Below, piece by piece: positions 1 through 11,758 of a stretch of 64,000 nt of DNA. The DNA is from Macquaria australasica (lineage: Eukaryota > Chordata > Actinopteri > Centrarchiformes > Percichthyidae): positions 953,085 to 1,017,084 of the forward strand of contig SEMN01000062.1 of NCBI GenBank assembly GCA_005408345.1. Reading direction: 5' to 3'. Within the stretch, counting starts at the first letter, position 1; each line of letters starts with the position of its first letter. The position numbers were made by a program, and so were the translations under genes. The notes under the pieces are model-generated. The model was not told where the DNA came from. It ran no database searches and saw only the letters and a program-made list of their open reading frames with translations.

Positions 1-3000
1 GATGTGCAGCACTGTCATGCAAAACTAAATAAATGCACCATTGCCATTTTCTTACTGTATTATTACTCCTTTTTTTTAAATGTATAGAGCTGCAGAAAAT
101 CCTCAACAGTACAAAAACAACCACAAGCTGACCAGACATGGCAGTAGCAACATGTTTACTGACCTGGCAGCAGAGATCACTGGTTTAGGGTCAAACTCAC
201 CCCCTCTATCATCTATGCTACCCGTACCTCTGCTCACCCACCCCTCCCTCGATCCCTCTGACCTCCACCCCCAACTCTTCTGGCTGATTACTCCTAATGT
301 AATTTTAATTAAAAACTGTGGTGTCAAAGGGTTTAGCCTGCCTGAGAAGCGGGTGCAGATTGTGGCACAGTGGCAGACCCCTTCACTTGCTTGAGAGGAA
401 ATGCATCCTGACATTGCTTGGGTGGTGCCAACATGTCCAGAGCCAGGTTAAGCAAAAAGGCTTTCTGGTCCATTTGAATATCATGCTTTAACTTTATTCT
501 AAGAAGAATGGTGATCTGCGCGGAAAGATTTGTGTTATTTCTTATATTGTTAAATTTGGGTTGTATGTTTTTTACCTATAGGTGTCTGGTGATTTAATTT
601 GGTACACACCAGTGCCATTAATGCTTCAAACTTGTATCAGTTGAGCTGGAGTAAGTTATCATCATAATAAAAAACAATCTCAATATCCTTCTTCGTCTGT
701 GACACATATCAGGTCTGGTTAAAGAGCTGAGCTATATGAGCAAAATAGGAAGGCGGGGGGATTGATGAAAAGGTAAAAATGTTTATTTATTTTTGTAAGA
801 TAGTAAAAGCTCGAGCTTGCCTTTACTATCGCGGATCACCAGGACTATTTCAGCAGAATATTTCTAATCTTGCATGAAATGAATCAGTACCAAAAACCAG
901 TAAGAGGAAAAAGTGAAGCCACCAAGTTGTGACTCATTCTATCATCAAGATACACTTAGTTGACATTAACAATAATTACCACAGCCAAATTTCACAGGGG
1001 TGACCTGCGGAAGGTGCCCCACAGCAGGACTCAACAGCAGAGGTCTGCCTGTAGGTTTGTAATCCCCTCACCCGAGCCGTTGGATTATCTGCTCTCCATC
1101 GACCCTGAAGAGACTCCCCGTGGCTCGGGCTTAAACACTCTCAAAAATCTCATCTCCACGCCCCATCTGCCGGCCGTACGACGTCTTGGAAGTCACAGAG
1201 ACGGAGGAGTGGGGACTGAGGCAGCAGAGCAGACGAGGGAATCAGCACACACCTCCTCCTTCTTGCTGTGGCTGTGTGCAGCAGGGAGGAGCCTTTAGTA
1301 AAACACAGTCTGGCTTAGGCATTATACTCATCAAAATTACCTCAAGCATCTGTTTTAGTTATTACATGTTTATACTTTCCTCTGTGGTACAAGTTCAAAT
1401 CATCTGTCCTAGTATTGCAATAGGCTTTACCATACTTTGTGCGACACATCTTGATCCACTTTTAAAAGTGCTTTTAATGGATTCTTCATGACTATGCTTA
1501 GGTAAAAAACATACATAAATCATTCATCAATAATTGGTTTTCTGGAGACTCACAAGTGCAAGAGGTGTCAGTGTCAATGACCCTTTAACATTCTCTAACA
1601 GGAGCCTTGTTTTGTGGCCGTCAGTGGACAGTTGGAGGAGCTGGTGGTTGGCCCTGAGCAGTGAGGCATGTAGTAAGAGGGTTTAACTTTGCTAACCTCC
1701 TTCTGCCAGGTTCATGGGGCCCTGCTGCTTGGGTAATATTGGATCAGTGTTGGGAGCCCGTGCTCCTGCCATATCAGCCAGCACGCTACCTGGGGTAGTG
1801 AGCAGTTTCCACTATGGAGCCAACTGGGCTTGCCACTTGCTTACTTTCTCTCTTCCTCAGACATAGAATTGATGTGGTTCCCTTTCCATCTTGTACAGTA
1901 TTTTACAGACTATGATATTGTTTTAATGACACACTCTTCTATGACACAAAATGAAAATAACGTGTGTGGGAGTCTAAAAGGTTTGCCGAACTGGGAATCA
2001 ACAAATACTCCACTAGGTGTTAAGATTTCTATCTTTAAAGGCTGAGCTTCCAGGATCTGCTGTGTTTCAAAACAAAACAACAATATGCAATTTCTTTACT
2101 AATTGATTTTCTCGCATTGCAAGTCAGTAAGTGAATTAGTAAAACTGCCTGATAGCTGTTTGACTTTTGCATTTTGCCACTCTTGTTCTTTATCTTTTGT
2201 TTAACAACCTAATCATAGAACCTTAATAAACATCTGGTGTTTCCATTGTGAAAATAAAGAGTATAAGGGGAGAGAAAGGTTTGTTTTCTTTGAGTAAAGG
2301 GTGAGCATGATGGCAGTTCAGTAGGCAGGCAACACTGTCAGAGAAAATCATAAGGACTCAGTGAGAGAGGCATGCAGGCTATAGCACTGAATATTATTAC
2401 CATGTACAATAAAAACATACACGTGATTTGTGTTTCCCAATAGAGAAACCTGCAATGATTTAGTTGTTAATTTTTGCTCATGAAGAATATGAACTGTTTG
2501 AACTTAGACGTTAAACACACACTGTGCATGAGAAGTGGTCAATCATTATAAAACTTCTTCTAATCTAATCACTGAGTTTGCTCATGCCACTTGGTCCAAA
2601 TGACTGGTTTTATAATTATGTGTCAGCATTTTCCTTTTGCTGTGTTTCTATTTGCATTTGTGAAGAAGTGGAAAGAATGCACATTTGTTATCATCAAAGA
2701 ATCAGATTTTTCTTTGTAACCCAAAGATGTAGATGATGCACTATTGTTTCTATTGTAACTTATTTCCTCCTCGCATCACGATTGGGCCTCTGCTCTTAAT
2801 TTGTTATTTTATTTTTATCTAGAAGACATTACTTGTATATGTATTCCTGCTAAGTTACCATACACTGTGTCTGAGAGACTTACAGTGGATTTTTTAAAGG
2901 GACATATTACTTGAAGGATGAAACATATTAAATAAAGTTTTAAATAATGTTTTGTAAAGTACTCAAGAGATATTAAAATATCATTTTTCTCAGATTTGGT

Positions 3001-4640
3001 TCAGTGGTTGTACAATCATTCGCATGAGCTCCACTTGGCCTTGTTGTGGAAATTTGGCTAGTGCTGCAGTTTGGAAAGATCTGCTGATATTAAAATCTGC
3101 AGATGCCCACCTGGTGACAGGAGGGATGGAAACAGAAGAGTGTGATGTCTGGGAGGTGTTTGGTTGGAGCTTGTGTGTGTCCATCTGTCTGTATGTGTCT
3201 AAGTCTAGGCTAAACAAAACAAACAAAAAAAAACATTAAAAAAACATGTGTGTGCAGTGCATACAGGTGATGCCCTGTGGTCTCTGTTTGTTAAAGGAGT
3301 CTTTTTTTCTACTTGTAGAAATCATTGGTTTTTTTCTTTCTGGCCTTTGATTTGTAGATGAAAAGAATGTGCTCCTCCACAGAGCTTTAGCGCTGTAAGG
3401 TCATAGAGCCGTGAGAACAGGCAGAAAGGCAAGAGATTCATATCCCCTCTGCTGGTGGTGTGAGTGGGTGAGTGTGAGTTGTGAAGGCGCACTGGGTGTG
3501 TTTGTGTGGTTTGGATGTGGAGGTGGGTAGCTTACGCCTGTTTCTTACTGTAGTCTGTATGTGTGAAGCTTGTCTTTTGCATCAAGGTGTGTGTGTGTGT
3601 GTGTGTGTGTGTCTGTAAGTGTGTACCTGTCGCTTTGACTGAACAGGTGGGGCCTCTTTGCATGGGATCTAGACAGCCAGTCCGCCACACAACTGACTGT
3701 GGTCAGGCTTACTGTGCTCAACATGCAGTCTGTGGTGCAAGCTCACATACATTGTGGTTGGATGTCGATGTTCTTTCAGTGGAGTATTCTTTCACCATTC
3801 TTATGGCTCTATTCCACTCATGCCAGTTGGTCCAAACAAAGATTTGTGTTATTGTGTATTGTTTTACATGTGAAAGAAGAAAGGAAGAATAATATTTTAT
3901 TACAGCATTCATTCATTAAATCTGGCAAAAGTAAAGCTATAATAATTCAGCTGTAAGTTGGAATACTGTTTAATTTGTCAGTGATGCTACAGATATCATA
4001 GCTGACAGTTTTGCTGCTTCTGCCCGTAAATCACATGTCACGTTAGCAATACAATTATTTCATAACAATCAATTCAAATGTACGTAAAAGTCATGTAATC
4101 ATGGTAATGGAAGGAAACACTGGTCTTCACTAAATTCACTCTTGACTCTGACAACATTTCACCATGACATATTTAACTACTACACTATTTCACACCATTT
4201 AAAAAAACCTTACTATATGATGCTTTGCAAGGACCTCAATCACTCAATACAAAATATCTCCCGAATCAACAGCTCTTTGACATACTGTACCAAAATTTGA
4301 GGAGATTTACAAAGGCAGTACTCTTTGCAAGACTATTGTATTGTCTTGTGTTAAGGTGTTGCTGCTATTGTGTCCACCCCCTGTACTGTAAAGTGTTGTG
4401 TAACCAGGAGGGATTTATACCATATGTGGTAGATACTTCACACCAAATGTTTAGTGCATTTACAGTGAAAACCTATTATTATTAAACCTACTATTGTTAT
4501 TATTATTATTATCTGACAAGGACAAAATCATCATTAACTCCTTTCAACAGTCCACTACCAAAGAGGTAAATTACTGTCTCTCTGACATTAGTCATAAGCT
4601 TCACAGGCTGTCGGACTGCAGGTGTGTCAAATTAACTGTT
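1..4640. other. intergenic sequence upstream of CMC1
   Basis: I see no coding exon here. Open frames are short, lack matching splice sites and have no recognisable protein content. The stretch is AT-rich, apart from a GC-richer pocket at about 1060-1290 whose open frame lacks family features, and a (GT)13 array at 3587-3612. A TTA-rich patch lies at about 4480-4512. Confidence 0.6.
3587..3612. repeat. (GT)13 microsatellite
   Basis: Uninterrupted GT dinucleotides over 26 bp in the intergenic region upstream of CMC1. Confidence 0.95.
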
Positions 4641-4698
4641 CACCAATAGGCTCCTTGCTGTTAACTCGGATGCATCCGCGGTTGAATCCGTGTGTGAC

Positions 4699-4745
4699 TC
4701 TGGGATTTGTAGTTTCTTACGCCGCCTTACTACGTCAGCGGAAGT
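4699..4745 (+). promoter_or_regulatory. CMC1 proximal promoter: ZNF143, CRE-like and ETS motifs
   Basis: Seen: 4699-4713 reads on the minus strand as ACTACAAATCCCAGA, the core of the ZNF143/THAP11 (SBS) element of housekeeping promoters. 4731-4738 is TACGTCAG, a CRE-like half site, and 4738-4745 is GCGGAAGT, an ETS/GABP-type site. They lie 68-114 bp upstream of the CMC1 start codon with no TATA box. Known: ETS (NRF2/GABP) and ZNF143 sites are common at nuclear genes for mitochondrial proteins. Inference: this is the core promoter, with transcription starting at about 4750-4800. Confidence 0.75.
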
Positions 4746-4789
4746 ATTTGGAGCGTACGCGAGCTAGGTCACTTTGGTTCAGTGTTGTA

Positions 4790-4798
4790 ATGTTTTGA
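4790..4798 (+). other. minimal upstream ORF in the CMC1 leader
   Basis: ATG TTT TGA, 23 bp upstream of the CMC1 start codon. If transcription starts upstream of 4790, the leader carries a two-codon upstream ORF that could lower or buffer CMC1 translation. The transcription start is not known. Confidence 0.35.
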
Positions 4799-4812
4799 GA
4801 AACATCACCGCA

Positions 4813-4831
4813 ATGGAGGCAGCTAACGCAG
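4813..4831 (+). CDS. cmc1: cmc1 coding exon 1
   Basis: Encodes MEAANA plus the first base of codon 7. It is followed by donor G|GTATTC at 4832. The preceding GCGCA-type context is GC-rich and lacks a nearer in-frame ATG. Confidence 0.88.
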
Positions 4832-5245
4832 GTATTCAACATTTCTGCTGTCTTAAATGCTTGGCGTGTCTTTCATGGTATAACGTTAGCTGAGTATCTA
4901 AGTTAGTCTACTATACATCGCTCTTTACACAGCGTTATTCAGCCTCGTGCACACAGACTACTCAATGTTGTGTGGACTCGTGTAGCTAACGTCAGCTAAG
5001 TAACCTAAAGTGGCTATCTCTACATAAAGGCAAATGATAAAGGAAATGGCTCTTCGTGTGTCCACCACTTCCTCAATGGTCTAAAAGTTGACTTTATATG
5101 CATTGGTTCTGTTGGTTTACCTGTGTATCTTTTCTGTTTGCTCTGCTACCTCAGAGGAGATCCATCTGAGGCATGTGGAGAAAGATGTCCTAATCCCCAA
5201 GCTGATGAGGGAGAAAGCCAAGGAGCGCTGTGCTGAGAAAGTTGA

Positions 5246-5311
<66 letters not shown>

Positions 5312-8300
5312 CTGTGTGACTGATAAAGCACCGCTTGTCCTACCCAAAAGTTCAACTCAATTGTCCAATAAAAGTTTAGAAACGCAGGACCACAGCCATG
5401 GTAACAGTTACATTATATTGACATAATGTTATATCAAGTGGGATTTCTAATGTTTTGTTACAGTAGGAAAAGCATATATAAGTAATAATAAATGAATGAT
5501 GGCTGAATTCCTTTTTAGCTGCTTCACTTTCAGGGTCCTGGTACTGTGCATGCTGGCTCACACTGTCATTGCATACTGATAAACTTGAATAGGGCAGAGC
5601 CATCGTTCATTTTATTAGTAATGCCAGTCAGAATGTCTGCTTTGAAAAAGGCCAACTATATAAATTAGGGCAGACAATATTAGAAACACTTGTCAGTATA
5701 ATGCAATACAGTTGAACAGTACCACAAACTGCAGCCTCCAACGTGACCATTAAGTTGAATCAACACCTGTCTAAAACAAAAACTGAAGTTTCAAGAAAAC
5801 TCAACATCATAAACTTCATGAAGGTAGGGTTTATTGCAGGGTTGTTGTATTACATTGCATTAGTTTCAGCTAGGTTTACCTAATAAACTGGCAACTGAGT
5901 GTATCTTGTATTATAAATGCAATAGCACACAAACCAAAAATACTGGCATACTGACACGTTATCTGTAGTATTAAAGGTCACTAAGCACTATTCTTCTTCT
6001 GTAGCTCAATTCATTCCCTAAATATATGCATGCATATGGTCGGGAAACCAGTTATACATTTTTAAATCCAAGCATATGAAGTCCCTCTGTGTGAATCCTT
6101 TTAATTTAAGGGGTGTATTTATATTTATTCTAAAAAATACACCCCTGCAACCAACCCAAATTCAGTCCTTGCATATTCTTGAATATGAATGTTTAAGAAA
6201 AAGTCAAAGATAAACCTTCACACAATACTACTTGTTCATTTATGGTTAGGAACTTGTACTACCAAAGCCTTATTATACACTGCATGAATGAGCAGTGGGT
6301 TTAGTGCATTTGCATGTCATTGAAGTATCACAAGATCATTCAGTTAATTCCCCATTCTGGTCATTTTAGAAATTTTACTTTAGAATATCTAGTTCATTAG
6401 TTAAGCTTCACAGTAGGATACTGCCACCCACCAGTTTTGTGTAGTTTTATGGTTGACATTTCACCTTCAGAGAAATAATGTAGACTTTGGAAGGCAGTGA
6501 AACAAAGAAATGCCTAGAAATTCAAACAACGCTTTCAGATAAAATGAACATAAAGTTTATTAATGTTTCTTTATTTACGGTTTAACTTCCACAAAATGTG
6601 GTTTAAAGTCTGCTTATAATATTCAATACATAAGTAATGCAACAGAAAATATGACTCCAGGCCATGATGTATGGTGTGTTATTTTAATTGCAAACTAAAC
6701 CTTCTGTTTGCAGCCATAAAAATCTCACTCTTTTCTCTTCACTCAATTCTTTTTCAGATGTTAACTTTCAGTTGATGATGTCATATCTTCATGGTTTTTG
6801 TATAATTTTGACACATGTAGATCATAATCTGCATTTTTTGTTAGGGAGGCTTATTTGATATCTTCCTTCTATGGACTTTCTTCTAACCTTATTTTTTCTG
6901 TCCATTAATCCATTAAGACTGTTCATGGCTAAAATGTTTCCCGCCATTGTAACCCCCCACATCTTGAATCCTTTTAATTTCTCAGAATTGAGGAGCAGGC
7001 CAATTGGCATGACATGGAAACGGTGGCTGCAGCTTTGCTCATGTATGCCCTGTCTACTGCAGCAACACATCAGCCAGATAATGACTAGGTTATGTGGTTT
7101 CTAGAAATCTGATGACAGCCTGTATGAGCCAGTGTGTACTGCTCACGTGGGGAGACGATGCACATGCAGCCAGAGGTGATGGGACAGACGGTGGCTGTGT
7201 GGGTAGTGGAAACCCCCCTCACATTACTAGCTTCTCGTCCCACTCATTTTCACACCTCCACCTCCCTCTATCATTTCATTCTGTATGTTTGTGTCTGCAC
7301 TGGGCTCCCGCATGTGTGTTTATGATTGTTTTACAAAGAAAAGTAAAAAAACAATTGAGTATGTTTTCCTGTGTTATCTGTCTCTGCATACATGCCTCTA
7401 AACACCCCACGGTTGTATATTGTAGGCTTTGTTGTTGAAGCAGACACCTCCTATTGACCTGTACACAACACGTTTTGTAGTTTTATTTTACCTGACGTGA
7501 CTTTTCCTATTGCGTTGATTATTCATGTCAATACTCTCACGTCTTTCAGAACCAAACCATTTGAACAACCCACATAGTCAATTAGCAACCACTTTCACAT
7601 TGACAGTGACTACTGTTATGTTTTTGCAAATCTTGGATTTGCAGAAAGCTACTTGTAAATTAAATTCATTAGGTCTGTAACTGGATCCCCACATCCAAGA
7701 CAAAAAAAAACTCAATTGAAGTAGTCATTTTCCCAATGACTGTGACACATTTTAAGTGGTTGTTTCATTATTCATTCAGAAAAACATAGATCTTGCTCAA
7801 AATCCAGACATTTATTTTCTGTTATAACTAATTATGTATTATATGTTCACACCTTATTTCTTCCTCTAAAATCTCCCTAAATGTTCAAGCCCCTAGCTTC
7901 TGCTTTCTACTAATCGCCAAACTACACTTCTGCATCTTTAAAAATGGCAATAAAACAGCATAAAGTGAATGTGGCATCACACCTTTCTTTAGAAGGGCCT
8001 CTTCTGACATGAAGCTAGCCACATAGATTTGCCTTTGCTGTAGTTGCGATCAGAAAGGCAACCCTCTGCAGCCTCTATTAGTACCATGGGACAGGGATGA
8101 GGCGTTTGCTGATTAGATTAGTCGCACTGTTCTGCATCTCTAAATTGGTTTTGCAGTTGGTTTTTTTACATTTGCATCCTCATGAAAGTGTCTGTGTGAT
8201 AACCATACTGATGCCACTTATAATGGTAATTATGATGTCAGTTGTTTGAAAGGTGACATGGGAGGGCAGTGTTTTTAATTAAATCCTTGAGAAAGAGCTT

Positions 8301-11300
8301 GCTAACAAGGTGAAGACTCAGAGTCCTCAACACCTTGTTTATAAGGACCTTGCACGTTTAATCTGGAATACACTGCTAGCCATTGCACAATGTCACTGAT
8401 GCAGCCTTGAGGAAGGGCTTTTCATTTTATCTCAATTGACAATCACCATATTTAGTGTCCACCTCATTTTGCAAGTTGTGTTCCAATTATATGATTTTTA
8501 ATTTTTTGCATTAGATTGCAGGGGTATAGACATGTAACAAAGGTTAAACATTCATCTCAGGTGTTTTGTACGTTGTTTTTTTCTAAAAGTCACAATATGA
8601 TGTAATCATTTGGCTCTTGGCCTTGTCTTATCCATTAAAGACATGTGCATGATGTGTAGGCAACCTGCATGTCCCAGCTATAAATACCACTTGTAAGCCT
8701 ACATTCAACCTCTCTGAATCTTCTCGCCCTAAAGGTTCCGAGTGACCCACATGACTGGCAGTCATTCAGCAATTCACAGAACCATAGTTACCTACGTAAT
8801 GGCCGTTCTGTTTGATTCCTTCCTGACTGTCAGTGGCAATAAACAAAGTTGATGATTCATACCAGTTGTGGCACGAGGGATAGACACCCACCTACTGGTG
8901 CAGAAGCTAGTCGTAGAATAGCTAATGCTAGCGTGAACACCATGCAGCAAAAACGTGCTGTCTCTCCACTGGCAGAGATGAACAAGGCTCTTGTGAGTCA
9001 CCCTTGACCCTTCTGTGTAAACAAGGGTCCATGTGGAGGCTGTTGTACTACCTCTGCAGGGGGCATAGAAGCAGCAGCCCCAGGGGCTGGATTGCTGAGC
9101 AGCCTAAGCCATGTCTGGACAGTCAAACTTGCCCCAAGATGGAAAGACTGTAGTAGGCACTGAATCCTCTATACCCGCTCCACAGTCGGGCATGCCCGCA
9201 TTGCGACTGAATCCAGAGTCGATAAACTGCTGTGTTGGATGAAACAAGCTCTTCTCCCGATTCAAAGATATGCCCAGTGCCTCGATATGAGTGAGGACCC
9301 TGGATGTTCTTTGTTCTGCCTCCTGGAACAAAGAGGCGCAAATAAGCCAGTCGTTGAGGTAAGGCAGAAGCTTTACTCCCCTCAGTCATAGTGATGTTAA
9401 GGCTGCTGTTATGCATTTTGTACATGCTGGGGTCAGCAAGGTGGAGGTTGCTCGCCTCTGGGCTGTCGCCAACTTCCTGCAGCACCCTGGCTATGTTGCC
9501 AGGGCTGTGGCACTAGGTTTAGTTGATGTGAGCACCGTGGGTCCCGTTCGCCACATTTCCTGGAGTACGGGGCCAGGGCTCTCATGCCCCTACCCCGATG
9601 ACACCAGGCCTCTGAAGCCTGGCTCAGATGTTTTCTGCACTCCAATGTTCTTTCTGCACAACAGGAAGCTTTTGAAATTTGTCTACAGTCATCAGACATA
9701 GGCGTCTGTGCAAGCCACACCTGGCGTCGTGCCACGACAAGGGTGGACGTCACACAACCAAGTTCTCTCGTCATCAGTCCAGAGCCATGAAGTACCGCAT
9801 CATTTGCGTTACCTAACTCTCTTCATTCATGCTCCAGCTGTAACATTCTGGACTGGGTGAGGGGTAACACAGAAAGGGAGTTTCCAATATGAATTATCTG
9901 GGCAGCAGTATCATAAGCCCTTGAGAGAAATAGATCAGTTACCCGGCACTATGGCTGGGGACAGTGGGCTTTGTCCTTAAGTGCCTCATCTGGTGAGATG
10001 ATCAGTGAGGCAATACACTGATCCACAGGAGGCATGTGATCCAGGCCATGTTCCCCTGGCATCCCTGCCATGGTGAGCTGACACCCGTGGATCTGCCCAG
10101 CAGCGCTTCAGTTCCTCCAAAAAAGCAGGTGAGGGTGGAACTTTAAAAGGTGGGCCTGCACCAATGCTTTAATCTGCTCCGTTTCAGCTCATAAAGCCTT
10201 CATCTCCTGGCGAAAGGGAGCTTGCTTCTTCTTCTTTTTGTGTTCTGGGCTACTGTTTCCTTCATGTGGCCTGCCTCTGCGCTTGTCTTGCTTCTATGAG
10301 TTACCCCAGAGGGTGGAGCAACATCGCTTCAATCCAGATAGTGGGTCAGGCTAGGAAATCTGAGTGAGAACTGTGACTAGGCAACAGGATGCAATCTATC
10401 TAGTAGATGTGTTATTACAAATACAAACAGACAAACAAGGGGCTAGCCAACCTACTGCTAGCTTGTTCACCTGAATTGCAAGTGTAACCAGGTAATCCAA
10501 GCAAGAACTGTGGTTGGCCACAGAACACATCGGAACCTCCAGCAATATCACAGGAGCTAGCTAAAAAGACCAACTGTAGGCTCCAAGCTAGCTACTTGTC
10601 TTTAAAGTAAGTTAACAACCTAGGCTAGCAAATTGCAACTGGAACATCTAGCAACCAAAGGAATTAAATAGCACAACAAACTGTTTAAGACAATCAGACA
10701 TGGACGCAGGCAGGCAGGATGAAAAACATCAACAACACAGAATGTGCTTACCTCCCTTGGACCTGCAAGCCAAAACATGGATCTATGGAGTGATTAACCT
10801 GCAGAGAATGCCAGGCTAACAGCTAGAGGGTCAAAGAGGCCGAATGCCAATACGTCATACACGTGTCTTTGTTTATATGAGATCTCAACCTATGCAGGTC
10901 ACGATTAGACATATCAGGAAGGAATGAAACAGAACCTATATTTAATTCTCGAGGCCGTAGGCATGTTTATATTTGTGGGTGGTGGGCTGACTGTTACAAA
11001 GCCAATGTGGAAACTGGGCGACCACAGATGCAACCACTCTGGCCAGTATTGCTAAGTTTAGTTCTTGTGTGAATAGATAAACATGGGTGCCAAGATGAGG
11101 CCCATCTTGGTTTGCTTGTGGGTACTTTCTTCGTTTTCTTGTCTGTGCTTGTACTTTAGGATCAAATAATATAAGGTGAAAGGTAGAGTGTTAATAGAAT
11201 TTAAACAAGTTCTATTAATATGTTTATATTCGAGGCTATTGTACATGTTGAGCCTGTTCCTCTTTTTCTGCTAATTTCGTTCTCTCTCTGCCATCTTCCT

Positions 11301-11758
11301 TCTCCAGCCTTCAACCACTGCTGTAAAGAGTCTGGTTTCTTGATGGTGTTTAAGTGTCGAGAGCAGAATGCAGCACTGAAGGAATGTCTGACAATATAGT
11401 GAGTATTTTACAGTTTCTTCTGCAACACCCAGCACTCACACACTGAGGTGGCTCCCCATGTGTTATTGCACCACGTGTTATCGCACCAACATCTTTCAGC
11501 CACCCTTGCTGACACTCTCAACAGTTGCCTATGAAGTTTCGGTAGTCTTAAAACCATATAATCTCCATTAAAGTGACAGTAATACAAGGCTCCATTAATT
11601 GTGTAAAATAAATACTGTACCTTCTGTCTTTCACCAGCTACAAGGACCCTGCATTCTTTGAGGAGTGTAAGCAGGAATACATCCAAGAGAAACTGGAGTT
11701 TGAGAGGACAGGGATCCCAACAAAGAACCGGAATCAAAAACTCCCAACTAGCATGTAA
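4813..11758 (+). CDS. cmc1: COX assembly mitochondrial protein 1 homolog (twin CX9C)
   Basis: Coding exons join 4813-4831, 5155-5247, 11308-11398 and 11638-11758, giving 107 aa (human CMC1 is 106). All introns are GT-AG with matching phases. The start codon has a good Kozak context (G at -3 and +4). Residues 11-31 (LRHVEKDV...KAKERC) and the C-terminal KLPTSM are strongly CMC1-like. The twin CX9C pairs are C32/C42 and C54/C64, with an extra C43 and C78. Known role: a small intermembrane-space protein imported by the MIA40/CHCHD4 disulfide relay, which stabilises the early COX1-COX14-COA3 intermediate during complex IV assembly. It has no cleaved presequence, in keeping with MIA40 import. The gene converges on AZI2, as in human. 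Oddity: the exon 2 donor is the first unit of a GT microsatellite. Confidence 0.95.
5155..5247 (+). CDS. cmc1: cmc1 coding exon 2
   Basis: Acceptor ...CTACCTCAG at 5154. Encodes residues 7-37 (EEIHLRHVEKDVLIP and onward), including C32, the first cysteine of the first CX9C motif. Ends in phase 1 at GAA G|GTGTGTG, directly against a (GT)n array. Confidence 0.95.
5248..5310. repeat. (GT)31 microsatellite forming the 5' end of CMC1 intron 2
   Basis: A 63-bp uninterrupted GT array. Its first GT, at 5248-5249, is the splice donor of CMC1 exon 2. UG-rich RNA at a 5' splice site is a potential TDP-43 or CELF binding site (known for these proteins; inference here). Confidence 0.97.
5660..5911. mobile_element. 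non-autonomous DNA transposon fragment (teleost MITE) in CMC1 intron 2
   Basis: From ACAATATTAGAAACAC at about 5677, through a GTAGGGTTTATTGCAGG block, to the terminal CCTAATAAACTGGCAACTGA at about 5879, the order and wording match a dispersed repeat I recognise from percomorph genomes. It is usually called a non-autonomous DNA element and ends in ...GAGTGTA. No coding capacity. The left terminal repeat is not clear. Confidence 0.55.
6109..6146. repeat. perfect 12-bp inverted repeat (hairpin)
   Basis: AGGGGTGTATTT at 6109-6120 is followed by a 14-nt AT-rich loop and the exact reverse complement at 6135-6146. It lies in CMC1 intron 2. It could be an RNA hairpin or the relic of a small MITE; nothing shows function. 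Confidence 0.9.
8783..10945 (-). mobile_element. decayed DIRS-type retrotransposon in CMC1 intron 2
   Basis: Remains of a tyrosine-recombinase-type retroelement lying antisense to CMC1. The termini carry inverted rather than direct repeats: GTTCTGTTTGATTCCTTCCTG at about 8805-8825 recurs as its reverse complement, with one mismatch, at about 10915-10935, the pattern of the DIRS order. Between them, minus-strand frames at about 9100-9330 read like a DIRS reverse transcriptase, with the block HIEALGISLNREKSLFHPTQ and then, after a frameshift, LDSVAMRA followed by a stop. The core is about 2.1 kb, well below the usual 5-6 kb. I could not find a tyrosine recombinase domain, so the copy is internally deleted and inactive. 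Confidence 0.65.
9104..9331 (-). pseudogene. broken reverse transcriptase fragment of the DIRS-type element
   Basis: The open frame covers part of the RT palm/thumb boundary. The segment LGISLNREKS...PTQ resembles the LGLxxNxxKSxLxPxQ block of DIRS and Ty3 reverse transcriptases. The following LDSVAMRA-type block is in a different frame and is soon ended by a stop. No catalytic YxDD box was identified in this fragment. It is a relic, not an expressed gene. Confidence 0.55.
11308..11398 (+). CDS. cmc1: cmc1 coding exon 3
   Basis: Preceded by a pyrimidine-rich tract and acceptor CTCCAG at 11302-11307. Encodes residues 38-67 plus two bases of codon 68. It contains C42, C43, C54 and C64, completing both CX9C motifs (KCREQNAALKEC). 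The donor is TA|GTGAGTAT. Confidence 0.95.
11638..11758 (+). CDS. cmc1: cmc1 terminal coding exon 4
   Basis: Acceptor TTTCACCAG at 11637. Encodes residues 68-107, YYKDPAFFEECKQEYIQEK through GIPTKNRNQKLPTSM, and then TAA at 11756-11758. Both blocks are hallmarks of vertebrate CMC1. Confidence 0.95.

Noticed and set aside
5117..5426. Open frames running through the GT array
   Set aside because: They encode CV or TH repeats from the microsatellite; the real exon 2 ends at 5247.
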